A stretch of DNA of 64,000 bases from Catenulispora sp. GP43 (GCF_041260665.1 NZ_JBGCCT010000009.1:1-64000), one strand, 5' to 3'; shown: positions 24,533 through 32,027, numbered from the stretch's first letter. Numbers and translations: made by a program. The notes: a model not told the origin generated them from the letters alone.

Positions 24533-25305
24533 CAGCGGCTCGCTTCGGGCTCGGGGTGCACCTCAGTACCGTCCAGCTCATCCAGCTCATCCAGCTCATC
24601 CAGCCGGCGCAGGATCTCAGCCCCCGAAGGTTCTACGAGGTCGTCCACCATGCGTCCGTCGGCGAGCAGGAGCACCCGGTCGGTGCGCGCGGCGGCGGCC
24701 GGGTCGTGCGTCACCATCACCACCGTCTGGCCGAGGTCGCTCACGCTGCGGCGCAGCAGGTCCAGGAGTTCGCGGCCGGTGCGGCGGTCGAGGTTGCCGG
24801 TGGGCTCGTCGGCGAAGACCACGTCGGGGCGGGTGATCAGGGCGCGGGCCATCGCCACCCGCTGCGCCTGGCCGCCGGACAGTTCCGAGGGCCGGTGCGC
24901 CAGGCGGTCGGCCAGGCCCAGGAGCTCGACCACCGCGTCGAAGTGCCCTGATTCGGGGCGGCGGCCGGTGAGTTCCAGCGGCAGCACGATGTTCTCCCGC
25001 GCCGTCAGCGTCGGCAGCAGGTTGAAGGCCTGGAACACGAAGCCGACGCGCTCGCGGCGCAGCCGGGTCAGGGCGCGCTCCGACAGGGCCGTGATCTCGG
25101 CGGCACCGATGCGGACCGTGCCGGCGTCCACGGTGTCCAGGCCCGACAGGCAGTGCAGCAGCGTGGACTTGCCGGATCCCGAGGGCCCCATCACCGCGGT
25201 GAAGGTGCCCTGCGGGATCGCGACGTCCACACCGCGCAGCGCCGGGACGCGGTGGGGCTCGGAGCCGTAGCTCTTCGTGAGGCCGGCAGCGGCGATCATC
25301 GTCAT
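24532..25305 (-). CDS. ABC transporter ATP-binding protein
   Basis: A 257-residue MacB/LolD-type ATPase: Walker A GPSGSGKSTLLH, Q-loop FVFQAFNLLP, signature LSGGQAQRVAMARAL, Walker B VVFADEPTGNLD, and the switch His in VMVTHDPAAA. The C-terminus has an ELDELDELDE repeat (nine-base tandem repeats in the DNA). It overlaps the permease start by one base. ATG 25305 and ATG 25299 are both possible starts; there is no good ribosome site for the first, but a promoter -10 box lies eight bases upstream, suggesting a leaderless or almost leaderless message. Confidence 0.94.
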   Translation of the reverse strand: MTMIAAAGLTKSYGSEPHRVPALRGVDVAIPQGTFTAVMGPSGSGKSTLLHCLSGLDTVDAGTVRIGAAEITALSERALTRLRRERVGFVFQAFNLLPTLTARENIVLPLELTGRRPESGHFDAVVELLGLADRLAHRPSELSGGQAQRVAMARALITRPDVVFADEPTGNLDRRTGRELLDLLRRSVSDLGQTVVMVTHDPAAAARTDRVLLLADGRMVDDLVEPSGAEILRRLDELDELDELDGTEVHPEPEASR

Positions 25306-25313
25306 ACCTAGAA

Positions 25314-25343
25314 AGCCTAAGCTTTAGACTGTCTGGGTATCAA
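25314..25343 (-). promoter_or_regulatory. Promoter and operator candidate of the ABC operon
   Basis: On the minus strand TTGATA (25343-25338) is followed after 18 bases by TAGGCT (25319-25314), a good housekeeping-type promoter that would start transcription within a few bases of ATG 25305. An inverted repeat AGCCTAA-GCT-TTAGACT (25314-25330, six of seven positions paired) overlaps the -10 region and could be a repressor site. The -35 lies inside the last codons of the MFS remnant. Confidence 0.55.
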
Positions 25344-25620
25344 CCCCCCGGCGCGCCAGGGCGAAGATGCGTGCCTGGTTCGCGACCTGCCCCGACTGCA
25401 TCGCGACATCGAGCGCGAGCATGCCGACGGCCAGCCGCCAGACCGAGGACTCCGCCGAGCGTGCCGAGCAGCAGCACGGCCGCGGCGGCCAACACGCCGA
25501 GCAGACAACGGAGGTTCACCGCGTCCGGCCCCAACCGGTCGGTGGCGCCGCCGGCGAGCAGCAACTTGCGCGCCCGACCGCCGGCGATCAGCTCCCGGCG
25601 CCCATCAGCGCCCCGAGTTG
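25324..25620 (-). pseudogene. C-terminal remnant of an MFS transporter
   Basis: No single frame spans this stretch, but pieces of one transporter are readable in shifted frames on the minus strand. One segment reads TDRLGPDAVNLRCLLGV and continues LAAAAVLLLGTLGG as a membrane helix; after a frame change at about 25422 it continues WRLAVGMLALDVAMQSGQVA and then NQARIFALARRGVDTQTV, ending at a TAA at 25324. The phrase LDVxxQSGQVANQARIFAL is a hallmark of a DHA1-like MFS subfamily. Further upstream, GALMGAGS is followed by an in-frame stop. The gene body and N-terminus are absent: the remnant begins right beside the stop codon of the recombinase-like gene. It appears to be what is left after a disruption or deletion. 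Confidence 0.75.
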
Positions 25621-25629
25621 ACCACACCC

Positions 25630-26997
25630 CTACAGCGGATGCGGCACCAAAGCGATCCGCCCCGGATCGAAAACCCCCCGGCTCGTCGTCTTCGGCCCGA
25701 CCCGGATCACCGTGTACAGGAACCGCAGCACCTCGGCCCGCCGTCGCAGCGGCACGCGGGGCCAGTCCTGGCCGGCATCCGGGCCGGTGACGATGCCGTC
25801 GATCGCGGAGGCCGAGCGCACCACCACGCCGCCGTGGATGTCGCCGAAGGCGGCGTGGTCCGGGTCGTGCGGGGAGCGCGGGTCCGGGCGGCGGTTGCCG
25901 ACCATCGGCAGGGAGGCCACGCGGGCCACGTCCCACTCCTGGAGGATGCGGATCGCGTCCTGCTGGACGTGGCGTTCGAAGGAGGTCGCGCCGATCGAGC
26001 GGGCGCATTCCTCCGGCGGCTGGTTGCGGGTCGAGGCGCAGGCGTACATGCGGTAGCCGCCGACGACCGAGCCGACCATGCTGTGGCCGCAGGCCATGCA
26101 CTCGACCAGGCCGGTGAGCAGGTAGCCCGAGCGGCCGCCGCCGGTGCGGCCGGGGTTGGGGCGGGGGGCCGCCTCGGCGCGCAGGGCGCGGACGCGTTCC
26201 CACTCCTCGATGCTGACGCAGGGCTGCCACGCGCCGAGCAGGTAGTCGCCGTCGTCGGTGCGGACCTGGCCGCGGAAGACGCGGATGCCGGCGTAGCGGG
26301 GTGCGTCCAGGATGCGGCCGACGCCGCCGACCGTCCAGGCCGAGCCCAGGGCGGTCGGCACGTTTCGATCGTTCAAGTCGAAGGCGATCGCGCGCAGCGT
26401 CTCCCCGTCGAGGAAGCGGGCGAACACCTCGCGGACCACCTTGGACTCGGCCGGGATCGGCTCGCCCATGCCCGCCTCGTAGCCGAAGGCGCGGCGGCCG
26501 CCGCCGTGCGGGCGGCCGGCGAGCGCGGCGCCGCGGTGCGCGGCGCGCGAGGCCCGGGACACCGCCTGCGCGGCGCGGCAGGCCACCGAGGCGCGGTCGC
26601 TGAGCGTGCGGCGCTGCGCCGGATCGGCCAGGTCCCACTCGTCGCCGACGCTGTGCAGCACGATCCCGTTGCGCTCGCTGGCGCTCAGCAGCCGCACCAG
26701 GTCCAGCGCGCGGTGGCGCAGCAGGGAGCCCGGCGCGTAGAGAATCAGATCGTTGATCTTCTTGCGCTCCACGGCGGCCAGCGTCGCCGCCCACCCCGGC
26801 TTGACGCCCTTGGTCTTCCACACCGTGCGCACGGCGTCGGCCTGGACCGCCGCGGGCGCCACCCGGAGCCGACGCGACCGCGCGTACTCACGGCACTTCA
26901 GCTCACGGACGTCGACAGTGCTCTGATCCTCGTCGTCAATGTGCGGTACGCAGCAGTAGATACCCGCCGCGAACAACGGCTCTCGCATGTCAGCCAC
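25630..26997 (-). CDS. Serine recombinase homologue with degenerate catalytic site
   Basis: A 455-residue protein with the full large-serine-recombinase layout: an N-terminal resolvase-like domain (1-150), a recombinase domain (about 165-270; RRAFGYEAG, ESKVVREVFARFLDGETLRAIA, WTVGGVGRILDAPRYAG), and a zinc ribbon (about 300-345) with CMAC and later CAS/CARS cysteines (LVECMACGHSMVG, YRMYACASTRNQ). The catalytic motif normally reading Y-x-R-V-S is here YCCVP (residues 14-18), so both the catalytic Arg and the nucleophilic Ser are gone, and the later R-L-x-R block is also eroded (PGSLLRHR). The frame is otherwise intact with good codon use. It therefore looks like a DNA-binding protein derived from a recombinase rather than an active integrase. 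It lies beside an MFS remnant. Confidence 0.85.
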   Translation of the reverse strand: MADMREPLFAAGIYCCVPHIDDEDQSTVDVRELKCREYARSRRLRVAPAAVQADAVRTVWKTKGVKPGWAATLAAVERKKINDLILYAPGSLLRHRALDLVRLLSASERNGIVLHSVGDEWDLADPAQRRTLSDRASVACRAAQAVSRASRAAHRGAALAGRPHGGGRRAFGYEAGMGEPIPAESKVVREVFARFLDGETLRAIAFDLNDRNVPTALGSAWTVGGVGRILDAPRYAGIRVFRGQVRTDDGDYLLGAWQPCVSIEEWERVRALRAEAAPRPNPGRTGGGRSGYLLTGLVECMACGHSMVGSVVGGYRMYACASTRNQPPEECARSIGATSFERHVQQDAIRILQEWDVARVASLPMVGNRRPDPRSPHDPDHAAFGDIHGGVVVRSASAIDGIVTGPDAGQDWPRVPLRRRAEVLRFLYTVIRVGPKTTSRGVFDPGRIALVPHPL

Positions 26998-27296
26998 ATC
27001 GTGAATCTACTACGCTGAATAGGAGATGGGGAGAGTGCCTCGGAGAGAACCCAGGTCACAGCTTGTTAACGTGAACGATCCGGGCCCCGTCGGTCACATG
27101 GCGTGAGAGCCCGCGGACGCGCACGCGCACAGCCGCCCGGAGCCCCGTCTCCGAGGCCCTCGAACGAATTCCCTATAGGAACCGCCCTATCTCGCGCAGC
27201 ACTTTACACCCGCGTGAGTAACTCGTATGCACCCCCTCACAGACACGTTTTCGACCAGCGGCGAGAATGCTTAAGAAATCGTGAAGCGGTCGAAAG
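26998..27296. other. Intergenic region upstream of the recombinase-like gene
   Basis: Nearly 300 bases without a believable gene. It is somewhat less GC-rich than its neighbours (for example 27170-27300). TAGTAGATT about 20-25 bases before the start at 26997 could be its -10 region. I looked for attachment-site-like repeats matching the other side of the gene and saw none. Confidence 0.4.
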
Positions 27297-28613
27297 TCAG
27301 CTTCTCCGCCCCCGCATTCCGGAGAAGATCCCCTTGCCGCGCGGGGCCTGGCCGCCGAGCCAGCGGACGAGGTCCTCGACGACCGCCGGGTCGACGTTCG
27401 CCGGGACCGCGTACTCGGCCGGCGTCGAGGGCCCGGTGCCCGGCGCGAACATGTGGTTGTCGGCGGCGTGCACGCGGATCTCCACGTCGGGGCGCTCACC
27501 GAGGCCCGCCCGCCACAGCGCGAGGTCGTCGGCCTCGGTGACCTGGTAGTCGCGGCCGCCCTGCAGGATCAGCATCGGCTGCGGCAGCGCGCGGGCGGTG
27601 GCGACGGGATCGTAGGCGCGCAGGTCGAGCCAGTACGCGCCGGAGTAGCCGAGCGGGAGGTCCTCGGTCGGGGTGGAGGACGACAGGTCGGGGCTGTCCA
27701 CGTTCGCGGCCTGCCGCTCGATCACGGCCACCGTCTCGGCCGGGACCAGGCCCAGGGACGCCAGGTGGCGCACGGTGCGCACGACCGAGCGCTGCATCGG
27801 CACGGCATCGGCGGCGAGAAGCACGAGACCAGCGATACCCGGTTCCGCCGAAGCGATGCGCGGCGCCATCTTCGCACCCATGCTGTGCCCGACGATGTGG
27901 ATGCGGTCGGGGGCGATATCAGGGTTCTGCCGGAGCTGCCGGAAGGCGTCGCGGGCGTAGGGCAGATACTCGTCGGCGGCCGTGAACTCGGGCATCTCGG
28001 CGAGGACCTCGGCGTGCACCGCGCCCACCTTGTCGAAGCGCAGGCTCGCCACCCCGCTGCCGGCCAGGCCCCAGGCCAGGTCCTTGAGCGGCTTGAGCGG
28101 CCCGGCGCTGCCGTCGCGGTCGAAGGGGCCGCCGCCGGACAGCAGGATCGCGGCCGGGAAGGGGCCGTCGCCGCGCGGCACGGTCAGGGTGCCGGGGACC
28201 GCGAGCGGACCCTGGCCCACGACGGCTTCGTGTTCCACGAACCGCTTCGGGGCGGCGTACGGCGGCGGCGTCCACTCGCCGGGCGCGGCCAGACGCAGAC
28301 CGTGCAGGAGCCCGTCGCCGGCGGTGGCGATGACGACCACCAGGTCGCCCTTGGCGAAGCTCACCGGGACGCTCACCCGCGTCAGACCGCCGTCGATCGC
28401 CTCGAGCCGCGGGGCGCCGAGCCCGGCGAGCTCTCCGAGACGGCCGGTCTCGGAGGTCCATCCGGCCCGGACCGCGTCGGCGGACACCACCGCGCGCAGC
28501 CCCGGGGCGAAGAGTGCTTCGATGTCCGGCCACCGGCCCCGGTCGGCCAGCTCGACGAACCGCGCCGCCAGCGCGGCCGGGTCGGTGATCGCCGGGTCGG
28601 TGATCGCTTCCAT
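27297..28613 (-). CDS. Alpha/beta hydrolase with N-terminal DUF3887-like domain
   Basis: A 438-residue cytoplasmic protein (no signal peptide). Residues about 8-110 look like the DUF3887/NTF2-like module that often precedes hydrolases (ALAARFVELADRGRWPDIEALF). The hydrolase core follows: an oxyanion region LLSGGGPFDRDG, nucleophile Ser 244 in the elbow GHSMGAK, Asp in LQGGRDYQV, and His in ADNHMF. An esterase or acyl-hydrolase activity is expected; the substrate is unknown. The start at 28613 follows GGGGGAG at very short spacing and lies directly after an array of 17-bp tandem repeats. The divergent HTH regulator at 28782 is a likely controller. Confidence 0.87.
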   Translation of the reverse strand: MEAITDPAITDPAALAARFVELADRGRWPDIEALFAPGLRAVVSADAVRAGWTSETGRLGELAGLGAPRLEAIDGGLTRVSVPVSFAKGDLVVVIATAGDGLLHGLRLAAPGEWTPPPYAAPKRFVEHEAVVGQGPLAVPGTLTVPRGDGPFPAAILLSGGGPFDRDGSAGPLKPLKDLAWGLAGSGVASLRFDKVGAVHAEVLAEMPEFTAADEYLPYARDAFRQLRQNPDIAPDRIHIVGHSMGAKMAPRIASAEPGIAGLVLLAADAVPMQRSVVRTVRHLASLGLVPAETVAVIERQAANVDSPDLSSSTPTEDLPLGYSGAYWLDLRAYDPVATARALPQPMLILQGGRDYQVTEADDLALWRAGLGERPDVEIRVHAADNHMFAPGTGPSTPAEYAVPANVDPAVVEDLVRWLGGQAPRGKGIFSGMRGRRS

Positions 28614-28621
28614 GACTCCCC

Positions 28622-28706
28622 CTGTAGCTCTGTGCGGTCTGTAGCTCTGTGCGGTCTGTAACGCCGTGCGGTCTGTAACGCCGTGCGGTCTGTAACGCCG
28701 TGCGGC
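28622..28706. repeat. Five 17-bp tandem repeats
   Basis: Five head-to-tail units of 17 bases without spacers: two copies of CTGTAGCTCTGTGCGGT (28622-28655), then two of CTGTAACGCCGTGCGGT and one ending in C (28656-28706), with a partial sixth. They occupy the leader between the hydrolase start and the promoter region shared with the divergent regulator. Confidence 0.9.
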
Positions 28707-28732
28707 CTGTGTGCCTCAACGGTCTGCGCGAC

Positions 28733-28760
28733 CTACCTTTCGCATCTTTGAGAAAGGTAG
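28733..28760. promoter_or_regulatory. Inverted-repeat operator in the hydrolase/regulator divergent region
   Basis: CTACCTTTC (28733-28741) and GAAAGGTAG (28752-28760) form a perfect 9-bp inverted repeat with a 10-base spacer, centred two helical turns apart, 22 bases before the regulator start. The right arm overlaps TAGCAT (28758-28763), a possible -10 box for the regulator. Autoregulation by the adjacent HTH protein is inferred. Confidence 0.65.
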
Positions 28761-28781
28761 CATCCATGAGATCGTTGGTCC

Positions 28782-29312
28782 ATGGACTCGCTGAAGCTGC
28801 TGGCTCACCCGGTCCGTCTGCGCATCATCCACGCGCTGCGCGGCGGCCGCGTGCTGACCGCCGGCGCGTTGGGCGACCGCGTCGGCGACGTCTCCAGGGC
28901 CACGGTGTACCGGCACCTGGACCTGCTGACCGAGGCCGGGGTGCTGGAGGTCGCCGAGGAGCGGCGGGTGCGCGGCGCGGCGGAGCGCCACTACCGCCTG
29001 CACAGCGGGCGCGCGGGCCTGGACCCCGAGCGGCTCGCCGCGCTGACCAAGGACGACCACCGGGTGGGCTTCGCCGCGGCGACCGCCGCGCTGCAGGCCG
29101 AGTTCGCGGCGTACCTCGAGGATCAGGACTCTGATCCGACGGCCGATCTGGTCGGCTACCGGCAGCACGCGGTCTGGCTCAGCCGCGAGGAGCTCCAGAC
29201 GCTGATCGAGGCACTGCGCGCGGCGATCCTGCCGGTGCTGGAGAACGAGGCGACGGCGGAACGGGCTCAATACCTGTTGAGCCCCATTCTCTTCCCTATC
29301 GACCGGTCCTGA
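28782..29312 (+). CDS. ArsR-like winged-helix transcriptional regulator
   Basis: A 176-residue protein. The first 70 residues form an ArsR-type winged helix: MDSLKLLAHPVRLRIIHAL, then the HTH GALGDRVGDVSRATVYRHLDLL, and the wing VAEERRVRGAAERHYRL. The C-terminal 100 residues are helical and lack the Cys pairs of metal sensors, resembling the HTH proteins with a YjbR/C-terminal sensing domain found next to drug or hydrolase genes. Only one start is possible because an in-frame stop lies at 28767; it has a weak ribosome site. It is divergent from the alpha/beta hydrolase, with an inverted repeat between them. Confidence 0.88.
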   Translation: MDSLKLLAHPVRLRIIHALRGGRVLTAGALGDRVGDVSRATVYRHLDLLTEAGVLEVAEERRVRGAAERHYRLHSGRAGLDPERLAALTKDDHRVGFAAATAALQAEFAAYLEDQDSDPTADLVGYRQHAVWLSREELQTLIEALRAAILPVLENEATAERAQYLLSPILFPIDRS

Positions 29313-29419
29313 TACTCACCGCGTCATTTGCCCTCGTCAAAGCACTGAGATTCACCTGTCCCCCGATTCACACCGGTTCAACCCTCGATCCGACCCTTTA
29401 TTCATCACCATGCGTGAGT

Positions 29420-29458
29420 TAGGCTGACCGTCAGTTAGTTAGCGTACGAAAGCTAACT
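29420..29458 (+). promoter_or_regulatory. Promoter and two palindromes upstream of the P450 operon
   Basis: TAGGCT at 29420-29425 fits a -10 box. Just downstream are two operator-like elements: CTGAC-C-GTCAG (29424-29434), and AGTTAGC (29437-29443) with GCTAACT (29452-29458), a perfect 7-bp inverted repeat with an 8-base spacer. Both would cover the transcription start. The CTGACCGTCAG core is of the kind bound by TetR-family repressors, but no TetR gene is next to it. Confidence 0.55.
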
Positions 29459-29484
29459 TGTGCCACCTGGAAAGGATCAGGCGT

Positions 29485-30687
29485 ATGACTCTCGCGGACT
29501 CCTCGACCGAAGTCCTCGCCGTCCCCGCCGAACGCGGAGCCTGTCCGTTCGACCCGCCGCCCGCCTACGACCGAGCCCGCGAACACGACCCCGTCGCCCC
29601 GGTGAGGCTGTTCGACGGCACCACCGCGTGGATGCTCACCCGGCACCAGGACGTCCGGGCCGTGCTGCAGGACCGCCGGTTCAGCGCCGACGCCACCAAG
29701 GCCGGATTCCCGTTCCTGAGCCCGGGGCGCCGCGAGCTGGCCACCGGCAGCCCCACCTTCATCAGGATGGACGATCCCGAGCACGCCCGGCTGCGGCGCA
29801 TGCTCACCTCGGACTTCATCATCAAACGGGTGGAGGAGATGCGGCCGCAGGTGCGGGCGATCGCGGTGGAGCTGCTGGACGCGATGACCCGCGGCCGCGA
29901 CCACGCCGACCTGGTCACCGAGTTCGCGCTCCCGCTGCCCTCGTTGGTGATCTGCCTGCTGCTGGGCGTCCCGTACGAGGACCACGCCTACTTCCAGAAG
30001 TGCAGCAGCACCCTGCTGAACGCCAACTCCAGCGCCGACCAGGTCCACCAGGCCCGCGAGGACCTGAACGCGTACATCAAGCAGCTGGCCGAGTCCAAGC
30101 GGGCCGGCGGCGACGAGGACATCATCGGCCGCCTGATGCGCCGCGAGGACCTCTCCCCGGACGAGGTCGCGACGATGGGCACGCTGCTGCTGGTGGCCGG
30201 GCACGAGACGACCGCCAACATGACGTCCCTGTCGATCCTGACGCTGCTGCGCGACCCGGAGCAGATGGCGCGGCTGCGCGAGGACAACAGCCTGATCCGC
30301 GGCGCGGTCGAGGAACTCCTGCGCTACCTGTCGATCGTGCACACCGGACTGCCCCGGGTCGCGACCGAGGACGTCGAGGTGAACGGCCGCACCATCCGGG
30401 CCGGCGACGGCGTGCTGCTGATGATCAACACGGCCAACCGCGACTCCGAGGCGTTCCCCGGCGCCGACGCCCTGGACGTCGGCCGGGACGCCCGGCGGCA
30501 CCTGGCCTTCGGCTTCGGCGTGCACCAGTGCCTGGGCCAGCCGCTGGCCCGGGCCGAACTGCAGATCGCGCTGGACGTGCTGCTCAACGGACTGCCGAAC
30601 CTGCGGCTGGCCGTGCCCTTCGAGCAGATCCCCTTCCGCCACGACATGCTGATCTACGGCGTGCACCGCCTGCCGATCGCATGGTGA
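29485..30687 (+). CDS. Cytochrome P450 (CYP105-like)
   Basis: A 400-residue bacterial class I P450. The I-helix oxygen-activating motif AGHETTAN, the K-helix ExxR (EELLRYLSIVHTGLPR, where E and R are correctly spaced) and the haem ligand Cys 349 in FGFGVHQCLGQPLAR are all present. ATG 29485 has AAAGGA eight bases upstream, so the nine-residue longer frame is not used. A [3Fe-4S] ferredoxin gene follows 20 bases later and is the obvious electron donor; no ferredoxin reductase is adjacent. The substrate is unknown; the family hydroxylates xenobiotics and secondary metabolites. No biosynthetic genes are nearby, so a detoxification role is at least as likely. Confidence 0.95.
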   Translation: MTLADSSTEVLAVPAERGACPFDPPPAYDRAREHDPVAPVRLFDGTTAWMLTRHQDVRAVLQDRRFSADATKAGFPFLSPGRRELATGSPTFIRMDDPEHARLRRMLTSDFIIKRVEEMRPQVRAIAVELLDAMTRGRDHADLVTEFALPLPSLVICLLLGVPYEDHAYFQKCSSTLLNANSSADQVHQAREDLNAYIKQLAESKRAGGDEDIIGRLMRREDLSPDEVATMGTLLLVAGHETTANMTSLSILTLLRDPEQMARLREDNSLIRGAVEELLRYLSIVHTGLPRVATEDVEVNGRTIRAGDGVLLMINTANRDSEAFPGADALDVGRDARRHLAFGFGVHQCLGQPLARAELQIALDVLLNGLPNLRLAVPFEQIPFRHDMLIYGVHRLPIAW

Positions 30688-30707
30688 GCCCGGAAAGGAG
30701 CGTCACG

Positions 30708-30911
30708 ATGCGGGTCCAGGCCGACCGGACCAAGTGCATGGGCGCCGGGATGTGCGCGCTGAACGCGCCGGAGGTGTTCGACCAGGACGAGGAAGAGGGC
30801 CTGGTCGTGGTGCTCGACGCCGAGCCGCCCGCGCAGCGGCGGTTCGCGGTGCGCGACGCGGCGCAGCTGTGCCCCGCCTCCGCGATCAGCCTGGTGGAAG
30901 ACGAGGGCTGA
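30708..30911 (+). CDS. [3Fe-4S] ferredoxin, P450 partner
   Basis: A 67-residue ferredoxin. Cluster ligands Cys 10 and Cys 16 (KCMGAGMCALNAP) and Cys 55 (QLCPASAI) are present; the position of the second cysteine of a [4Fe-4S] motif is Gly 13, which is the pattern of the [3Fe-4S] ferredoxins that feed actinobacterial P450s. AAGGAG lies seven to eight bases before ATG 30708. Translation follows the P450 by 20 bases and a strong terminator closes the unit. Confidence 0.93.
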   Translation: MRVQADRTKCMGAGMCALNAPEVFDQDEEEGLVVVLDAEPPAQRRFAVRDAAQLCPASAISLVEDEG

Positions 30912-30940
30912 CAGGGCTGACAGGGCTGGCAGGACTGACA
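30905..30940 (+). repeat. Short 9-bp tandem repeats at the ferredoxin stop
   Basis: Four imperfect copies of GGCTGACAG run from the end of the ferredoxin gene towards the terminator. Confidence 0.6.
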
Positions 30941-30948
30941 TGACCGAC

Positions 30949-30980
30949 GGCCGGAACGCCGCCGCGGCGGCGTTCCGGCC
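30949..30980 (+). terminator. Perfect 32-bp palindrome, terminator of the P450 operon
   Basis: A fully self-complementary sequence, sixteen bases each side (left half GGCCGGAACGCCGCCG), 38 bases after the ferredoxin stop. Confidence 0.75.
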
Positions 30981-31096
30981 ATGACGATCTCCTTGCGGCG
31001 TTTATATCAGGACCCGTTGACACTTGCCGGATTCGTTCCTAATCTCCGCGACGTGCCAATAGGCGCATGCCACCACCCTCGCCCCATGGAGATCCC

Positions 31097-31966
31097 ATGC
31101 TCAAGCGAACCGCGGCGATGTTCGCCGCGGCGGCCGTGACCATCACGGCCGCCCTCACCCTGACCGCCGGTACGGCGTCCGCCGGCACGGCGACGGCCGG
31201 CCCGGCCACCGCGCCCCGCCCGGCGGCCGTCCACGTCACGCTGGCGAGCACCATCGCGCTGGACGACTGCTCGGCCTCGCTCGTGCGCTACCCGAACTCG
31301 CAGGCCGGCGACCAGGCCCTGATGCTCACCGCGGGGCACTGCTTCGAGGGCGGCATGCCGTCGGCCGGCCAGGTCCTGCAGAACGTGCCCAGCAGCCGCT
31401 CCGGCACGCTGCTCGACGGGTCCGGCGGCGAGCTCGGCACCGTGCAGGCCGACAAGCTGCTGTACGCGACGATGACCAACACCGACATCTCCGTGTACGA
31501 GCTCACCGACACGTTCGCCACGCTGCAGAGCGAGTACGGCGTCACGCCGCTCACCATCTCGGCGGGCCACCCGGTCAGCGGCGACACCATCGCCATACCC
31601 TCGGCCTACTGGGACCGGACGTGGAGCTGCACCCTGAACGGGTTCGCCGCCACGGTCGAGGAGGACCAGTGGACCTGGCACGACTCGCTGCGCTATGGCC
31701 GGACCGGGTGCGCCGTCATCGGCGGCAGCTCCGGCTCCCCGGACGTGGACACCAGCACCGGCCAGGTCGTCGGGGTGAACAACACCATCAACGAGAACGG
31801 CCAGAAGTGCACGCTGGACAACCCGTGCGAGGTCGGCGCCAACGGCACCATCACCTACCGGCGCGGGCAGGGCTACGGGCAGGAGACGTACTGGATCACC
31901 ACCTGCCTGAACGCCTCGAGGGCGATCGACCTGACCGTGTCGGGGTGCCTGCTTCCGAGGCCGTGA
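31097..31966 (+). CDS. Secreted trypsin-like serine protease (S1 family)
   Basis: A 289-residue exported protein. The signal peptide (MLKRT start, hydrophobic to about residue 27) ends near AGTASAG. The catalytic triad is readable: His 81 in LTAGHC, Asp 130 in TNTDISVYE, and Ser 212 in IGGSSGSP, where the common GDSGGP is GSSGSP. Four to six further cysteines suggest disulphides. The start at 31097 is supported by GGAG with a 5-base spacing. There is no long propeptide. Expected to cut proteins outside the cell. Confidence 0.9.
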   Translation: MLKRTAAMFAAAAVTITAALTLTAGTASAGTATAGPATAPRPAAVHVTLASTIALDDCSASLVRYPNSQAGDQALMLTAGHCFEGGMPSAGQVLQNVPSSRSGTLLDGSGGELGTVQADKLLYATMTNTDISVYELTDTFATLQSEYGVTPLTISAGHPVSGDTIAIPSAYWDRTWSCTLNGFAATVEEDQWTWHDSLRYGRTGCAVIGGSSGSPDVDTSTGQVVGVNNTINENGQKCTLDNPCEVGANGTITYRRGQGYGQETYWITTCLNASRAIDLTVSGCLLPRP

Positions 31967-31986
31967 GGCTTCGGTGAAAGAAGCAA

Positions 31987-32027
31987 GGGCCGAGCCCCTG
32001 TCGTCGAAGGCGACAGGGGCCCGGCCC
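31987..32027. terminator. Strong bidirectional terminator
   Basis: Seventeen-base arms (31987-32003 and 32011-32027) with one mismatch and a seven-base loop; the core is GCCCCTGTCG / CGACAGGGGC. It separates the convergent protease and rbpA genes. Confidence 0.85.

Noticed and set aside
25340-26821. 493-codon frame over the recombinase-like gene
   Set aside because: Mostly a shadow frame of the recombinase; only its far end coincides with part of the MFS remnant, which is listed as a pseudogene instead.
25630-26997. Active integrase of a mobile element with attachment sites
   Set aside because: Catalytic Ser and Arg are missing and no flanking repeats, phage or transfer genes were found.
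27103-27549. Small plus-strand gene in the gap after the recombinase-like gene
   Set aside because: Runs antisense into the hydrolase, composition is shadow-like, and no start is supported.
28622-28706. CRISPR-like array
   Set aside because: Units are contiguous 17-bp repeats without spacers and no cas genes are present; classed as a tandem repeat.
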